A DNA stretch of 64,000 bases, taken from assembly GCF_002104765.1 (NCBI RefSeq), contig NZ_NCXM01000027.1:32386-96385 (forward strand). Direction: 5' to 3'. This DNA comes from Mycolicibacterium vulneris (GTDB lineage: Bacteria > Actinomycetota > Actinomycetes > Mycobacteriales > Mycobacteriaceae). Below are positions 41,232 to 49,309 of this stretch, one piece after another. Positions within the stretch are counted from its first letter, which is position 1. Each line of letters starts with the position of its first letter. The notes under the pieces were generated by a model. That model did no database searches. It was given only the letters and a program-made list of their open reading frames with translations, and was not told where the DNA came from. A program made the translations under genes and the position numbers.

Positions 41232-41470
41232 TCACCCTTCGACGAGATTGCCGTCAGGGTCGCGGTTTTCGGGCTTGATTGCGACCGTGGCGGCAATCCC
41301 GGTTTGACCTGGCGGCAGCGGCCGTTTGAGTGTGCAGACGATGCTCCACTCGAAATAGTGGTCACCGCCCCTGTCGTATTCCTTGAATCGGTGGGCAACT
41401 TGAATCGTTGGGGGTACCACTTGCCGTCTGACGCCGGCCACCAACCGGGCCCGGGTGCAGGCGTGCTCAG
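41232..41470 (-). pseudogene. Small frameshifted gene (GWWPASDGKWYP-type N-terminus)
   Basis: Two frames on the minus strand join into one sensible product of about 79 residues: STPAPGPGWWPASDGKWYP, a motif common at the N-terminus of small actinobacterial proteins, and, one base out of frame, QVAHRFKEYDRGGDHYFEWS to the stop. The shift is at a run of five G (41410-41414, plus strand). The codon where a start would be expected is CTG (41470), so the start may also be lost. A sequencing error in the homopolymer is possible. Confidence 0.6.
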
Positions 41471-41623
41471 ATCCGGGGACCGTATGCGCCGTCGACCCAG
41501 GAGAAATGAACTGCAGGTGACCGTCGCTGTACACGCCGCCGAAGAACTGGCGGCAACAGCGCTGACGGTGCGGTAGGTGCCGCGCGCAGCGGGCAAGCGC
41601 GCGGCCGCACCGGAGCCGGCAGC

Positions 41624-41652
41624 TTGACCTAATATTTGTTCAGATCTAGATT
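41624..41652 (+). promoter_or_regulatory. Promoter with shared operator dyad (site F)
   Basis: TTGACC (41624-41629), 17 bases, TAGATT (41647-41652): a near-ideal SigA promoter for the second P450. The dyad GACCTAATATTTGTTC (41626-41641) overlaps the -35 and fills the spacer, the same layout as sites A, C and D. Confidence 0.78.
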
Positions 41653-41721
41653 GGCAAGAGAGGTTACGTCGCCCGGGCTGACGTGGGTGAGGGGCGGTTA
41701 CGTGGATGCCTAGGAGTCCTG

Positions 41722-42990
41722 TTGAGCGAATTCGAAAAGGTTGATTTCTTCACTGACGTGTCCCTGATTCCGGACCCGTATCCCTACTTCGATCATCTGC
41801 GGGCGCGCTGCCCGGTGCTGCCGCGACCCGATCAGGGCGTCATGGCGGTAACGGGACACGCCGAGGCGCTCGCCGTTTACAAAGATCCGGCGTTCTCGTC
41901 GTGTGTCTCGGTCGCCGGGCCGTTTTCGGGGTTGGCGTTCGAGCCCGAGGGCGACGACATCGGCAGCCTGATCGAACAACATCGCTCGCAGATCCCGATG
42001 AGCGAGCACATCGTGACTCAAGATCCACCGGAACACGCCCGGACGCGGGGTCTGCTCAGCCGCCTGCTGACACCCAAGCGGCTCAAGGAAAATGAAGACT
42101 TCATGTGGCGGCTCGCCGATCAGCAGCTCGACGAGTTCTTGTCCCGCGGCAGCTGTGAATTCCTCGACGACTATGCGCGGCCGTTCTCCGGGTTGGTGAT
42201 CGCCGACCTCCTGGGAGTTCCCGTCGAGGACCACGAAGAATTTCGGGATGTGTTCTCGGGCAAGTTCTCCGGTGGGGTCGGGGACGACTCGGTGACGCGC
42301 GCGCACAATCCGCTGGAGTACCTGGACGACAAGTTCACCACCCACATCACCGAACGCCGCCGGCAGCCACGCGAGGATGTGTTGACCGAGCTGGCCCAGG
42401 CGAAGTACCCCGACGGCTCGACTCCCGAAGTCATCGACGTGGTCCGGCTGGCGACATTCCTGTTCGCGGCCGGCCAGGAAACCACGACCAAGCTGCTCAG
42501 CTTCGGGGTCCGCACGCTCGCCGAGAACCCGGACTTGCAGAAGCTGCTCCGCGAAGACCGCAGCCGGATACCGAATTTCGTCGAAGAGACGCTGCGCATG
42601 GAGAGTCCGGTCAAGTGCCACTTCCGGATGGCCCGCACGACGACCTCGATCGGTGACACCGAGATCCCGGCGGGCAGCACAATGATGCTGCTGCCCGGCG
42701 CGAGCAACCGGGATGCACGGAAGTTCGAGCAGCCCGACGAGTTCCGCATCGACCGGCCGAACGTGCGCGAGCATGTGGCCTTCGGCCGCGGCAATCACTC
42801 CTGCCCGGGCGCACCATTGGCCCGCGCGGAGGGGCGAATCTCGCTGAACCGCATACTCGACCGGATGGCGGACATCGCCATCACGGAGGCCGAGCACGGA
42901 CCGCCGGACGCCCGCCGCTACACCTACGACCCGACGTGGCAGATGCGGGGTCTGTCCGAGTTGCACCTCGAATTCACGCCGATTTCTTGA
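41722..42990 (+). CDS. Cytochrome P450, second of two
   Basis: 422-residue P450. I-helix LFAAGQETTTKLLSFG near residue 243, ExxR in FVEETLRMESP, and a fully canonical haem loop HVAFGRGNHSCPGAPLAR near residue 350. AGGAG five bases before TTG 41722 supports that start; the frame is open 13 codons upstream to a GTG. It is driven by its own operator-bearing promoter, so it belongs to the same regulon as the first P450 but may be induced separately. The stop overlaps the remnant acyltransferase frame. Confidence 0.92.
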   Translation: MSEFEKVDFFTDVSLIPDPYPYFDHLRARCPVLPRPDQGVMAVTGHAEALAVYKDPAFSSCVSVAGPFSGLAFEPEGDDIGSLIEQHRSQIPMSEHIVTQDPPEHARTRGLLSRLLTPKRLKENEDFMWRLADQQLDEFLSRGSCEFLDDYARPFSGLVIADLLGVPVEDHEEFRDVFSGKFSGGVGDDSVTRAHNPLEYLDDKFTTHITERRRQPREDVLTELAQAKYPDGSTPEVIDVVRLATFLFAAGQETTTKLLSFGVRTLAENPDLQKLLREDRSRIPNFVEETLRMESPVKCHFRMARTTTSIGDTEIPAGSTMMLLPGASNRDARKFEQPDEFRIDRPNVREHVAFGRGNHSCPGAPLARAEGRISLNRILDRMADIAITEAEHGPPDARRYTYDPTWQMRGLSELHLEFTPIS

Positions 42991-43236
42991 GTGACCGCGA
43001 AATCGGCGAGTGGGACCCAGGCTTCACCGAGCGCTTGGTCGGTGCGGCAGAACCGTAGGCGCGGGCCTGGTTTCGCTTCGACGTGCGTGGGCTGGAATCG
43101 TTGCCGGCCGACGGTGGTGTCCTGATTGTCGGCAACCACTCGGGCGGCATGCTCACGCCGGACGTGCTGATCGTCGCCGCGGCCTTCTACCGCAGGTTCG
43201 GTTACGAGCGTCCGCTGCACACGCTCGGCTTCACTC
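42987..43236 (+). pseudogene. Phospholipid/glycerol acyltransferase remnant
   Basis: A frame beginning at a TTG overlapping the P450 stop reads REIGEWDPGFTERLVGAAEP, then a TAG (43056-43058), then continues AWFRFDVRGLESLPADGG and VLIVGNHSGGMLTPDVLIVA, the NHxxG acyltransferase motif, up to FGYERPLHTLGF. After about 43236 similarity stops; at least half of the usual protein is missing. Clearly a decayed PlsC-like gene. The remaining bases to 43414 show no other gene. Confidence 0.78.
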
Positions 43237-43414
43237 GACCATTATTGCGCCGCTCTGCGAGCGAAGAGAACAAATTTCTGGTTCCGAGGACAGCGCTGAG
43301 CGCCGGCTTCCGTGCCCAGAAGCACCCCGAGCTTCGCCCGCCCAACCCCTTGGTTGACAATCGACGCAAGACTCCACTCTTTTTCGAAGTCCACGTGTCA
43401 AAGGAGACAAGACC

Positions 43415-44563
43415 ATGGCTGAAGCCGTCATCGTCGAGGCAGTGCGTTCACCGATCGGCAAGCGCAATGGCGGATTGTCCGGGGTGCACCCGGCGGATCT
43501 GTCCGCACAGGTGCTCAACGGCCTGGTCGACAAGGCCGGCGTCGACCCGGGCCTGGTCGACGACGTCATCTGGGGCTGCGTCATGCAGGCCGGGGAGCAG
43601 GCCCTCGACATCGGCCGCACCGCGCTGCTGACCGCCGGCTGGCCCGAGACCGTCCCGGGCGTGACCGTGGACCGCCAGTGCGGATCCAGCCAGCAGTCCA
43701 TCCACTTCGCCGCCGCCGGAGTCATCGCCGGGCACTACGACGTCGTCGTCGCCGGTGGTGTCGAGTCGATGTCGCGGACCCCGATGGGCGCGTCGCTGGC
43801 CAACGGCGGGCGACCGTACCCGCAGGCCTTCCTGGACCGCTACCAGGGCCAGATCCCCAACCAGGGCATCGGCGCGGAGATGATCGCCGAGCAGTGGGGA
43901 TTCGACCGTACAGCGCTCGACCAGTTCTCCCTCGACTCGCACGAAAAGGCCGCTGCCGCACAGGATGCCGGCGCCTTCGATGACCAGATCGTGGGCATCA
44001 AGGACCAGGACGGCAACGTGGTGCTCAAAGACGAAGGCATCCGCCGCGGGACGCCGATGGAGAAGATGGCCTCGCTGAAGCCGGCGTTCAAGGAAGACGG
44101 CGTGATTCACGCCGGCAACTCGTCGCAGATCTCCGACGGCTCGGCGGCGATCCTGTTCATGTCCGCCGAGAAGGCCAAGGAACTCGGGCTCAAGCCGATC
44201 GCCAAGGTGCACACCGCGACCCTGGCCGGCGCGGACCCGGTGATCATGCTGACCGCGCCCATCCCGGCGACCCAGAAGGTGCTGAAGCGCTCCGGGCTGT
44301 CCATCGGCGACATCGGCGCCTACGAGGTGAACGAGGCGTTCGCGCCGGTTCCGCTGGCCTGGCTCAAGGACATCGGCGCCGACGAGACGAAGCTCAACCC
44401 CAACGGCGGTGCCATCGCGCTGGGCCACCCGCTCGGTGGATCCGGTGCCCGGATAATGACAACCCTGCTGTATCACATGCGGGACAAGGGAATTCAGTAC
44501 GGCCTGCAGACCATGTGTGAGGGCGGCGGCCAGGCCAACGCCACCATCGTGGAACTGTTGTGA
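43415..44563 (+). CDS. Acetyl-CoA acetyltransferase (thiolase)
   Basis: 382-residue thiolase. Nucleophilic cysteine in VTVDRQCGSSQQSIHFAA near residue 89, the GGAIALGHPLGGSGARI histidine near residue 338, and the second active cysteine in QTMCEGGGQANATIVEL near residue 370. AAAGGAGA precedes the ATG. Its stop overlaps the enoyl-CoA hydratase start, making a two-gene beta-oxidation unit. FadA6-like degradative thiolase is the best fit; a biosynthetic role is less likely in this context. Confidence 0.93.
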   Translation: MAEAVIVEAVRSPIGKRNGGLSGVHPADLSAQVLNGLVDKAGVDPGLVDDVIWGCVMQAGEQALDIGRTALLTAGWPETVPGVTVDRQCGSSQQSIHFAAAGVIAGHYDVVVAGGVESMSRTPMGASLANGGRPYPQAFLDRYQGQIPNQGIGAEMIAEQWGFDRTALDQFSLDSHEKAAAAQDAGAFDDQIVGIKDQDGNVVLKDEGIRRGTPMEKMASLKPAFKEDGVIHAGNSSQISDGSAAILFMSAEKAKELGLKPIAKVHTATLAGADPVIMLTAPIPATQKVLKRSGLSIGDIGAYEVNEAFAPVPLAWLKDIGADETKLNPNGGAIALGHPLGGSGARIMTTLLYHMRDKGIQYGLQTMCEGGGQANATIVELL

Positions 44564-45351
44564 CCCAGGGGCCGGGGGCCCTGGCCGAACGCCGGGGCAA
44601 CGTGATGGTGATAACCATCAACCGGCCGGAAGCCCGCAACGCGGTGAACGCCGCCGTCAGCATCGGCCTCGGGGATGCGCTCGAAGAGGCGCAGCACGAC
44701 CCCGAGGTGCGGGCGGTGGTGGTCACCGGCGCGGGCGACAAGTCGTTCTGCGCCGGGGCCGACCTCAAGGCGATCGCCCGGCGGGAGAACCTCTATCACC
44801 CCGATCACCCCGAGTGGGGCTTCGCCGGCTACGTCCACCACTTCATCGACAAGCCCACGATCGCGGCGGTGAACGGGACCGCCCTGGGCGGCGGCACCGA
44901 GCTGGCGCTGGCCAGTGACCTGGTGGTGGCCGACGAGCGCGCGCAGTTCGGCCTCCCCGAGGTCAAGCGGGGGCTCATCGCCGCTGCCGGTGGCGTTTTC
45001 CGCATCGCCGAGCAGCTGCCCCGCAAGGTGGGTATGCAGCTGTTGTTGACCGGCGAGCCGCTCACCGCGGCCGCCGCCTGCGAGTGGGGCTTGATCAAAG
45101 AGGTCGTCCCCCAGGGCTCGGTGCTGGACGCCGCCCTGGCGCTGGCTGCGCGGATCACCGTCAACGCGCCGTTGTCGGTGCAGGCCAGCAAGCGGATCGC
45201 CTACGGCGTCGACGACGGGGTCGTCGTCGGTGACGAACCTGGTTGGGAACGCACGGTGCGCGAGATGCGGGTTCTGCTCAAGTCCGAAGACGCCAAGGAG
45301 GGTCCACTGGCGTTCGCCGAGAAGCGGGAGCCGGTCTGGAAGGCGCGCTAG
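44560..45351 (+). CDS. Enoyl-CoA hydratase/isomerase (crotonase family)
   Basis: 263-residue crotonase. Oxyanion segments KSFCAGADLKAIARR near residue 70 and AAVNGTALGGGTELALASDL near residue 105; the usual catalytic acidic positions fall in LPEVKRGLIAAAGGVFRIAE, where one of the two glutamates of true hydratases seems changed, so isomerase or other crotonase activity is possible. GTG start overlaps the thiolase stop by four bases. It should act before the thiolase in the same acyl-CoA pathway. Confidence 0.88.
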   Translation: MTQGPGALAERRGNVMVITINRPEARNAVNAAVSIGLGDALEEAQHDPEVRAVVVTGAGDKSFCAGADLKAIARRENLYHPDHPEWGFAGYVHHFIDKPTIAAVNGTALGGGTELALASDLVVADERAQFGLPEVKRGLIAAAGGVFRIAEQLPRKVGMQLLLTGEPLTAAAACEWGLIKEVVPQGSVLDAALALAARITVNAPLSVQASKRIAYGVDDGVVVGDEPGWERTVREMRVLLKSEDAKEGPLAFAEKREPVWKAR

Positions 45352-45461
45352 TGGCGATCGCGAGCGCGGCGCAGCCGGGCGAAGCGGGTCGCCACCATCG
45401 GGACTAGTGGCGATCGCGAGCGCGGCGCAGCCGGGCGAAGCGGGTCGCCACCATCGGGGAC
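45349..45461. repeat. 56-bp tandem duplication forming a double hairpin
   Basis: Unit 45349-45404 is repeated directly at 45405-45460 with one extra G near the end of the second copy. Each unit contains the inverted ends GTGGCGA and TCGCCAC around a GC-rich core. It lies between convergent genes and even supplies the TAG stop of the hydratase, so it probably acts as a bidirectional terminator. Similar palindromic elements are scattered between mycobacterial genes. Confidence 0.8.
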
Positions 45462-46477
45462 TACCCGGCCAGGATGTTGACGCCGCGGTCGAACACCGGG
45501 GGGAGCAGCGTGCACGTCGGGACGACGGCGCGCCGCACCACCCTCGGCGTGCTGGCGAGCACCAGCGCGCGGGTGAGCAGCCGGTAATCGCGGGTGATCC
45601 GGCGCCACGCCTGCTCGTATGACGCCGGCGCCTCGTTGACGATGGCGTCGACGGCCGCGGCGGACTGTTTAAACGCCAGGCTGATGCCCTCGCCGGTGAG
45701 CGCGTCCTCGTAGCCGGCCGCGTCGCCCACCAGCAGCACACGCCCCGCGACCCGTCGCGAGACCACCTGCCGCAGCGGGCCGCAGCCGCGGTGCTGCCCC
45801 GGGTTGGCGCCGTGCAGCCGGCGGGCCAGGCGCGGGAACCAGGCCAGGTCGGGCCGGCCACGCGACAGGATAGCCACACCGACCAGATCCGGCTCGACCG
45901 GCGTCACGTACGCCTCGCCCCAGCGCGACCAGTACACCTCGACGAAATCCGACCACGCCGGCACCCGGTAGTGCCACCGCACGCCGTAACGCCGGGGGGT
46001 CCCCGCCGTCGCGGTGATTCCGACGGCGCGCCGAACCTGGGAATGCAGCCCGTCGGCCGCTACCAACCATCGCGCGCGCACCCCGGCGGCCGAGACGCCG
46101 TGCGCGTCTTGCGCGACGCTGGTCACCCGCGTGCGGATCCAGTCGGTGTCTTGCTCTTTGGCCCGCGCGGCCAGCGCCGAGTGCAACGTGGTGCGCCGCA
46201 CGCCGCGTCCCGGCCCGTCGCGAAAGCGCGCCTGGGCCCGCCGTCGTTCACTCACGTAGGCGATCCCGTGAAAAGGCATGCCGACGGGATCCACGCCCAG
46301 CGAGGTCAGTTCGGCCAGCCCGCCGGGCATCAAACCCTCGCCGCAGGCCTTGTCGATGGGCCCGTCGCGCGGCTCGGCCACGATCACCGACAGTCCGAGG
46401 CGTCGAGCGTGTAACGCCGTGGCCAGGCCGCCCGGTCCGCCACCGACGATCAACAGGTCCGCGTCGTAGCCGCTCAT
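45461..46477 (-). CDS. FAD-dependent geranylgeranyl-reductase-like oxidoreductase
   Basis: 338-residue group A flavoprotein. FAD motif DADLLIVGGGPGGLATALHA opens it, the DG motif follows as RWLVAADGLHSQVRRAVG near residue 145, and GRVLLVGDAAGYEDALTGEG near residue 265 gives the second FAD contact. Start ATG overlaps the stop of the methyltransferase gene (ATGA). In Streptomyces the third gene of srsABC is a flavin hydroxylase that converts alkylresorcinol to the quinone; this protein fits that place. Equivalent to Rv1138c by recollection. Confidence 0.85.
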   Translation of the reverse strand: MSGYDADLLIVGGGPGGLATALHARRLGLSVIVAEPRDGPIDKACGEGLMPGGLAELTSLGVDPVGMPFHGIAYVSERRRAQARFRDGPGRGVRRTTLHSALAARAKEQDTDWIRTRVTSVAQDAHGVSAAGVRARWLVAADGLHSQVRRAVGITATAGTPRRYGVRWHYRVPAWSDFVEVYWSRWGEAYVTPVEPDLVGVAILSRGRPDLAWFPRLARRLHGANPGQHRGCGPLRQVVSRRVAGRVLLVGDAAGYEDALTGEGISLAFKQSAAAVDAIVNEAPASYEQAWRRITRDYRLLTRALVLASTPRVVRRAVVPTCTLLPPVFDRGVNILAG

Positions 46478-46974
46478 GTGTAACCCAACGCGGAGTTCTC
46501 CACCCGCAGGCGCACCCTGAGCAGCGCGGCGTTGGCCAGCGTGAAAACGACTGCGGTCAGCCACGCCGTATGCACCAGCGGCAACGCCACCCCCTCGGCC
46601 ACCACTGCAACATAGTTCGGATGGTGCAGCCAGCGATAGGGACCCTGCCGCACCAACGGCGCCTGCGGCAGGACGATCACCCGAGTGTTCCATCGTCGGC
46701 CCAGCGTTGTGATGCACCACCACCGCAATGCCTGGCTGGCCACCACCACCGCCAGCATCGGCCAGCCCAGCCATGCGATGAACGGCCGGTGCAGCGCCCA
46801 CGGTTCGACGAGGCAGCCGACCAGTAGCCCGGTGTGAATGGTCACCATCACCGGATAGTGCGATCGGCCAAACTCCTTGGCGCCCTTGGTAAACGACCAA
46901 TGTGCGTTGCGGGTGGACACCACCAGCTCCACGACGCGCTCGAGTCCGACCGCTAGCACCAGCAGGTAATACAT
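46474..46974 (-). CDS. Isoprenylcysteine carboxyl methyltransferase-like membrane protein
   Basis: 166-residue membrane methyltransferase of the ICMT/PEMT group. Four to five hydrophobic helices (YYLLVLAVGLERVVELVV, MVTIHTGLLVGCLVEPWA, AWLGWPMLAVVVASQALRWW, WLTAVVFTLANAALLRVRL) and the SAM-binding RQGPYRWLHHPNYVAVVAEG motif near residue 115. It lies 20 bases after the type III PKS gene and overlaps the oxidoreductase. SrsB-like: likely O-methylates a phenolic lipid at the membrane. Rv1139c is the counterpart of matching size. Confidence 0.88.
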   Translation of the reverse strand: MYYLLVLAVGLERVVELVVSTRNAHWSFTKGAKEFGRSHYPVMVTIHTGLLVGCLVEPWALHRPFIAWLGWPMLAVVVASQALRWWCITTLGRRWNTRVIVLPQAPLVRQGPYRWLHHPNYVAVVAEGVALPLVHTAWLTAVVFTLANAALLRVRLRVENSALGYT

Positions 46975-46994
46975 GGCTACAGTCTTTACCAGCC

Positions 46995-48089
46995 CTACCA
47001 GGCCAGCAGTACCAGCTCGGAACAGAACGCCGGGCCCATGGCGATCATCAGGCCGATCGACCCCGTCGGCGGCGGATCGGCCATGTTCGCCGCAAGCACG
47101 TCGAGCACCGAGACCGACGACAGATTTCCGTTCTCTCGCAACGATTTTCGTGTGTGGTCGAGCGCGTCCACCGGGAGGTTTAGGGCGCTCTCGACGGTTT
47201 CGATCACCCGCGGTCCGCCCGGATGGCATACCCACGTCGCCACATCGCGCGAGGTCAGCCCGTGGTCGGCGAGGAAATCACGGACGTCATCGCCCAGGTA
47301 TTTATCGGCGATCGTGGCGACGTCGGCGGACAGCACGATCCGGAAGCCGTTACCGCCGATCTTCCAGCCCATGATCTCTTCGGTGTCGGGATAGATGTGG
47401 CTGCGCGTCGCCAGCACCCGGGGGCCGGTGTGTTCGTGGCCCGCCCGGTGGGCGCCCTCGGTGATCACCACGGCCGCGCCGTCGCCGAAAAGGCTCGTGG
47501 CGACGAGATTGGCGACCGAATTGTCCTGGCGCTGAACGGTCAGCGAGCACAGTTCCACCGCGAGCAGTGCGGCCGTCTGGTCGGGGAAGGCGCGCAGGTA
47601 GTCGTGCATGCGCGCCACGCCGGCGGCACCGGCCACACAGCCCAGCCCGAACAGCGGGACGCGTTTGACGTCCGGCCGCAGGCCAACCCGCGTCGCGAGT
47701 CGCGCCTCCAGCGTCGGCACGGCCAGCCCGGTGACCGTCGTCGAAAACACGATGTCGAGCTCCGACGGCTTGACCTTGGCCTGGTCCAGCGCGGCCAGCA
47801 GCGCCTGCTCGCCCAGGTCCAGCGCGACCTCGAGATAGGCGTCGTTGGCCTCGGTGAATCCGCTCAGCTCGCGGTAGCGGGGCAGCCGCAGCGCGGTGTT
47901 GCGGAACTCGACCCCACTGCTGCGGGCGAAGCGCTGAAAGTCCGGGCCGGCGATGTCGGTCAGCGCCTGGATGGCTTCGCTTTGGGTATAGCGATTAGGT
48001 GGAAACTTCACCGCGACGCCGGCGATGGTCGGATCTTTCAGCGCAATGCCCGTCGAGCCGGCGAAATCACGGCTTCCCTGATGGTCCAT
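46995..48089 (-). CDS. Type III polyketide synthase (chalcone-synthase-like)
   Basis: 364-residue ketosynthase dimer subunit. The catalytic triad is visible: cysteine in PLFGLGCVAGAAGVARMH near residue 165, histidine in TWVCHPGGPRVIETVES near residue 300 and asparagine in SLRENGNLSSVSVLD near residue 333. It would extend a long-chain acyl starter with malonyl-CoA to alkylpyrones or alkylresorcinols. First gene of an operon with a methyltransferase and a flavoprotein. Related to Pks18/Pks10/Pks11 but placed at the Rv1138c-Rv1139c locus, where I do not recall a PKS in M. tuberculosis. Confidence 0.92.
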   Translation of the reverse strand: MDHQGSRDFAGSTGIALKDPTIAGVAVKFPPNRYTQSEAIQALTDIAGPDFQRFARSSGVEFRNTALRLPRYRELSGFTEANDAYLEVALDLGEQALLAALDQAKVKPSELDIVFSTTVTGLAVPTLEARLATRVGLRPDVKRVPLFGLGCVAGAAGVARMHDYLRAFPDQTAALLAVELCSLTVQRQDNSVANLVATSLFGDGAAVVITEGAHRAGHEHTGPRVLATRSHIYPDTEEIMGWKIGGNGFRIVLSADVATIADKYLGDDVRDFLADHGLTSRDVATWVCHPGGPRVIETVESALNLPVDALDHTRKSLRENGNLSSVSVLDVLAANMADPPPTGSIGLMIAMGPAFCSELVLLAW

Positions 48090-48160
48090 GTAGGGGTGAC
48101 GGTGCCGCCGCGCCGTCGGTTCAAATGCCCGCCGCGCGGTCGGGCCGCTAGGGTCGGGGT

Positions 48161-49309
48161 ATGCGGGCTCTGGTCACCGGTGCCACCGGTTATGTGGGAT
48201 CACGCCTGGTCACCGCGCTGGTGGCCGATCAGCACCAAGTGGCGGCGGCGACTCGAAAACCGGCGCGCCTCAAGCGTTTCGGCTGGTTCGACGACGTCAC
48301 ACCGGTGAAATTGGATGCCGCCGACCCCGCGTCGCTCGCCTCCGCCTTCGCCAGTTGCGGGCCCGTTGACGTGGCGTATTACCTGGTGCACGCGATCGGT
48401 CAGCCCGGTTTTCGCGACGCCGACAAGTCCGCGGCGGCAAACTTCGCGGCGGCGGCTCGCGAAGCCGGGGTGCGACGCATCGTCTACCTGGGTGGGTTCG
48501 TGCCCGCCGAGGAAGACCTGTCCGAGCACCTGACCAGCCGGGCCGAGGTGGCCCAGGCGCTGACCATCCCGGACGGCCCCGAGCTGGTGTGGCTGGGCGC
48601 GGCGATCATCATCGGCGCCGGTTCGACGTCGTTCGAGATGATGCGCTACGTCGGCGACCGGTTCCCGCTGATCCCGATCCCGTGCTGGATGGACAACCCC
48701 ATCGACCCGATCTCCATCCGCGATGTCCTGCACTATCTCGTCGCCGCGGCCGACCGCGACCTGGTGCCCGCCGGGGCGTACGACATCGCAGGCCCGGACA
48801 CCACGACCTATCGGGACCTACTCAAGGCGTATGCGCGGGTCTCCGGGCGCTGGCACACCGGCGTGCCGGTGGGCAGGATCGACACCGCGCTGGCCTCGCT
48901 GATCACCGGCGTCGCGCTGCCGGTGCCGCCGGGGCTGGCGGGCGATCTGGTCGAATCGCTGGACCACCCGATGGTGGCATCGGCCAGCGGCCTGCGCGAT
49001 CGGGTTCCCGACCCGCCCGGCGGCCTGCTGGGCATCGACGAGTCCATGGCCCTGGCCTTGGCCGGCCGGTCCACGCACCGGCCGCGTCCCGTCAATGCCC
49101 TGGCCGATCCGCACCACCTCGCCAACACCGATCCCGTCTGGGCCGGCGGCGACGCGCTGCGCATCCGCCGAGTCGCTCGGCGGGTCACCCCGTCGGTCGT
49201 GCGGCCGACCCTGGGGCTGGTGAACAGGGTCCCCGGACCGGTGGCCGGAGCGGTACGCACCGGCCTCGACATCCTGATCGCCCTGACCCCGAAGGTGCAT
49301 CCCGCATGA
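48161..49309 (+). CDS. NAD(P)-binding epimerase-like protein
   Basis: 382-residue extended SDR. GATGYVGSRLVTALVADQH is the coenzyme motif, VDVAYYLVHAIGQPGF and GVRRIVYLGGFVPAEEDL give the middle; the catalytic Tyr-Lys is not obvious, as in NmrA-like or complex I-assembly relatives. It is clearly a paralogue of the protein at 50031-51374 (shared YYLVHxxG, SFEMxRxxxDRxP and RDVLxYL motifs) but lacks its C-terminal domain. Start codon ATG; stop overlaps the CPBP gene. Confidence 0.82.
   Translation: MRALVTGATGYVGSRLVTALVADQHQVAAATRKPARLKRFGWFDDVTPVKLDAADPASLASAFASCGPVDVAYYLVHAIGQPGFRDADKSAAANFAAAAREAGVRRIVYLGGFVPAEEDLSEHLTSRAEVAQALTIPDGPELVWLGAAIIIGAGSTSFEMMRYVGDRFPLIPIPCWMDNPIDPISIRDVLHYLVAAADRDLVPAGAYDIAGPDTTTYRDLLKAYARVSGRWHTGVPVGRIDTALASLITGVALPVPPGLAGDLVESLDHPMVASASGLRDRVPDPPGGLLGIDESMALALAGRSTHRPRPVNALADPHHLANTDPVWAGGDALRIRRVARRVTPSVVRPTLGLVNRVPGPVAGAVRTGLDILIALTPKVHPA

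Noticed and set aside
26914..41652. KstR cholesterol-regulon operators
   Set aside because: The shared dyad has an (G/T)AACAnAT-ATTnGGTT form, not the KstR TnnAACnnGTTnnA pattern.
43340..43400. SigA promoter for the thiolase gene (TTGACA near 43355)
   Set aside because: A perfect -35 is present but no acceptable -10 lies 16-18 bases downstream, and the shared operator is absent.
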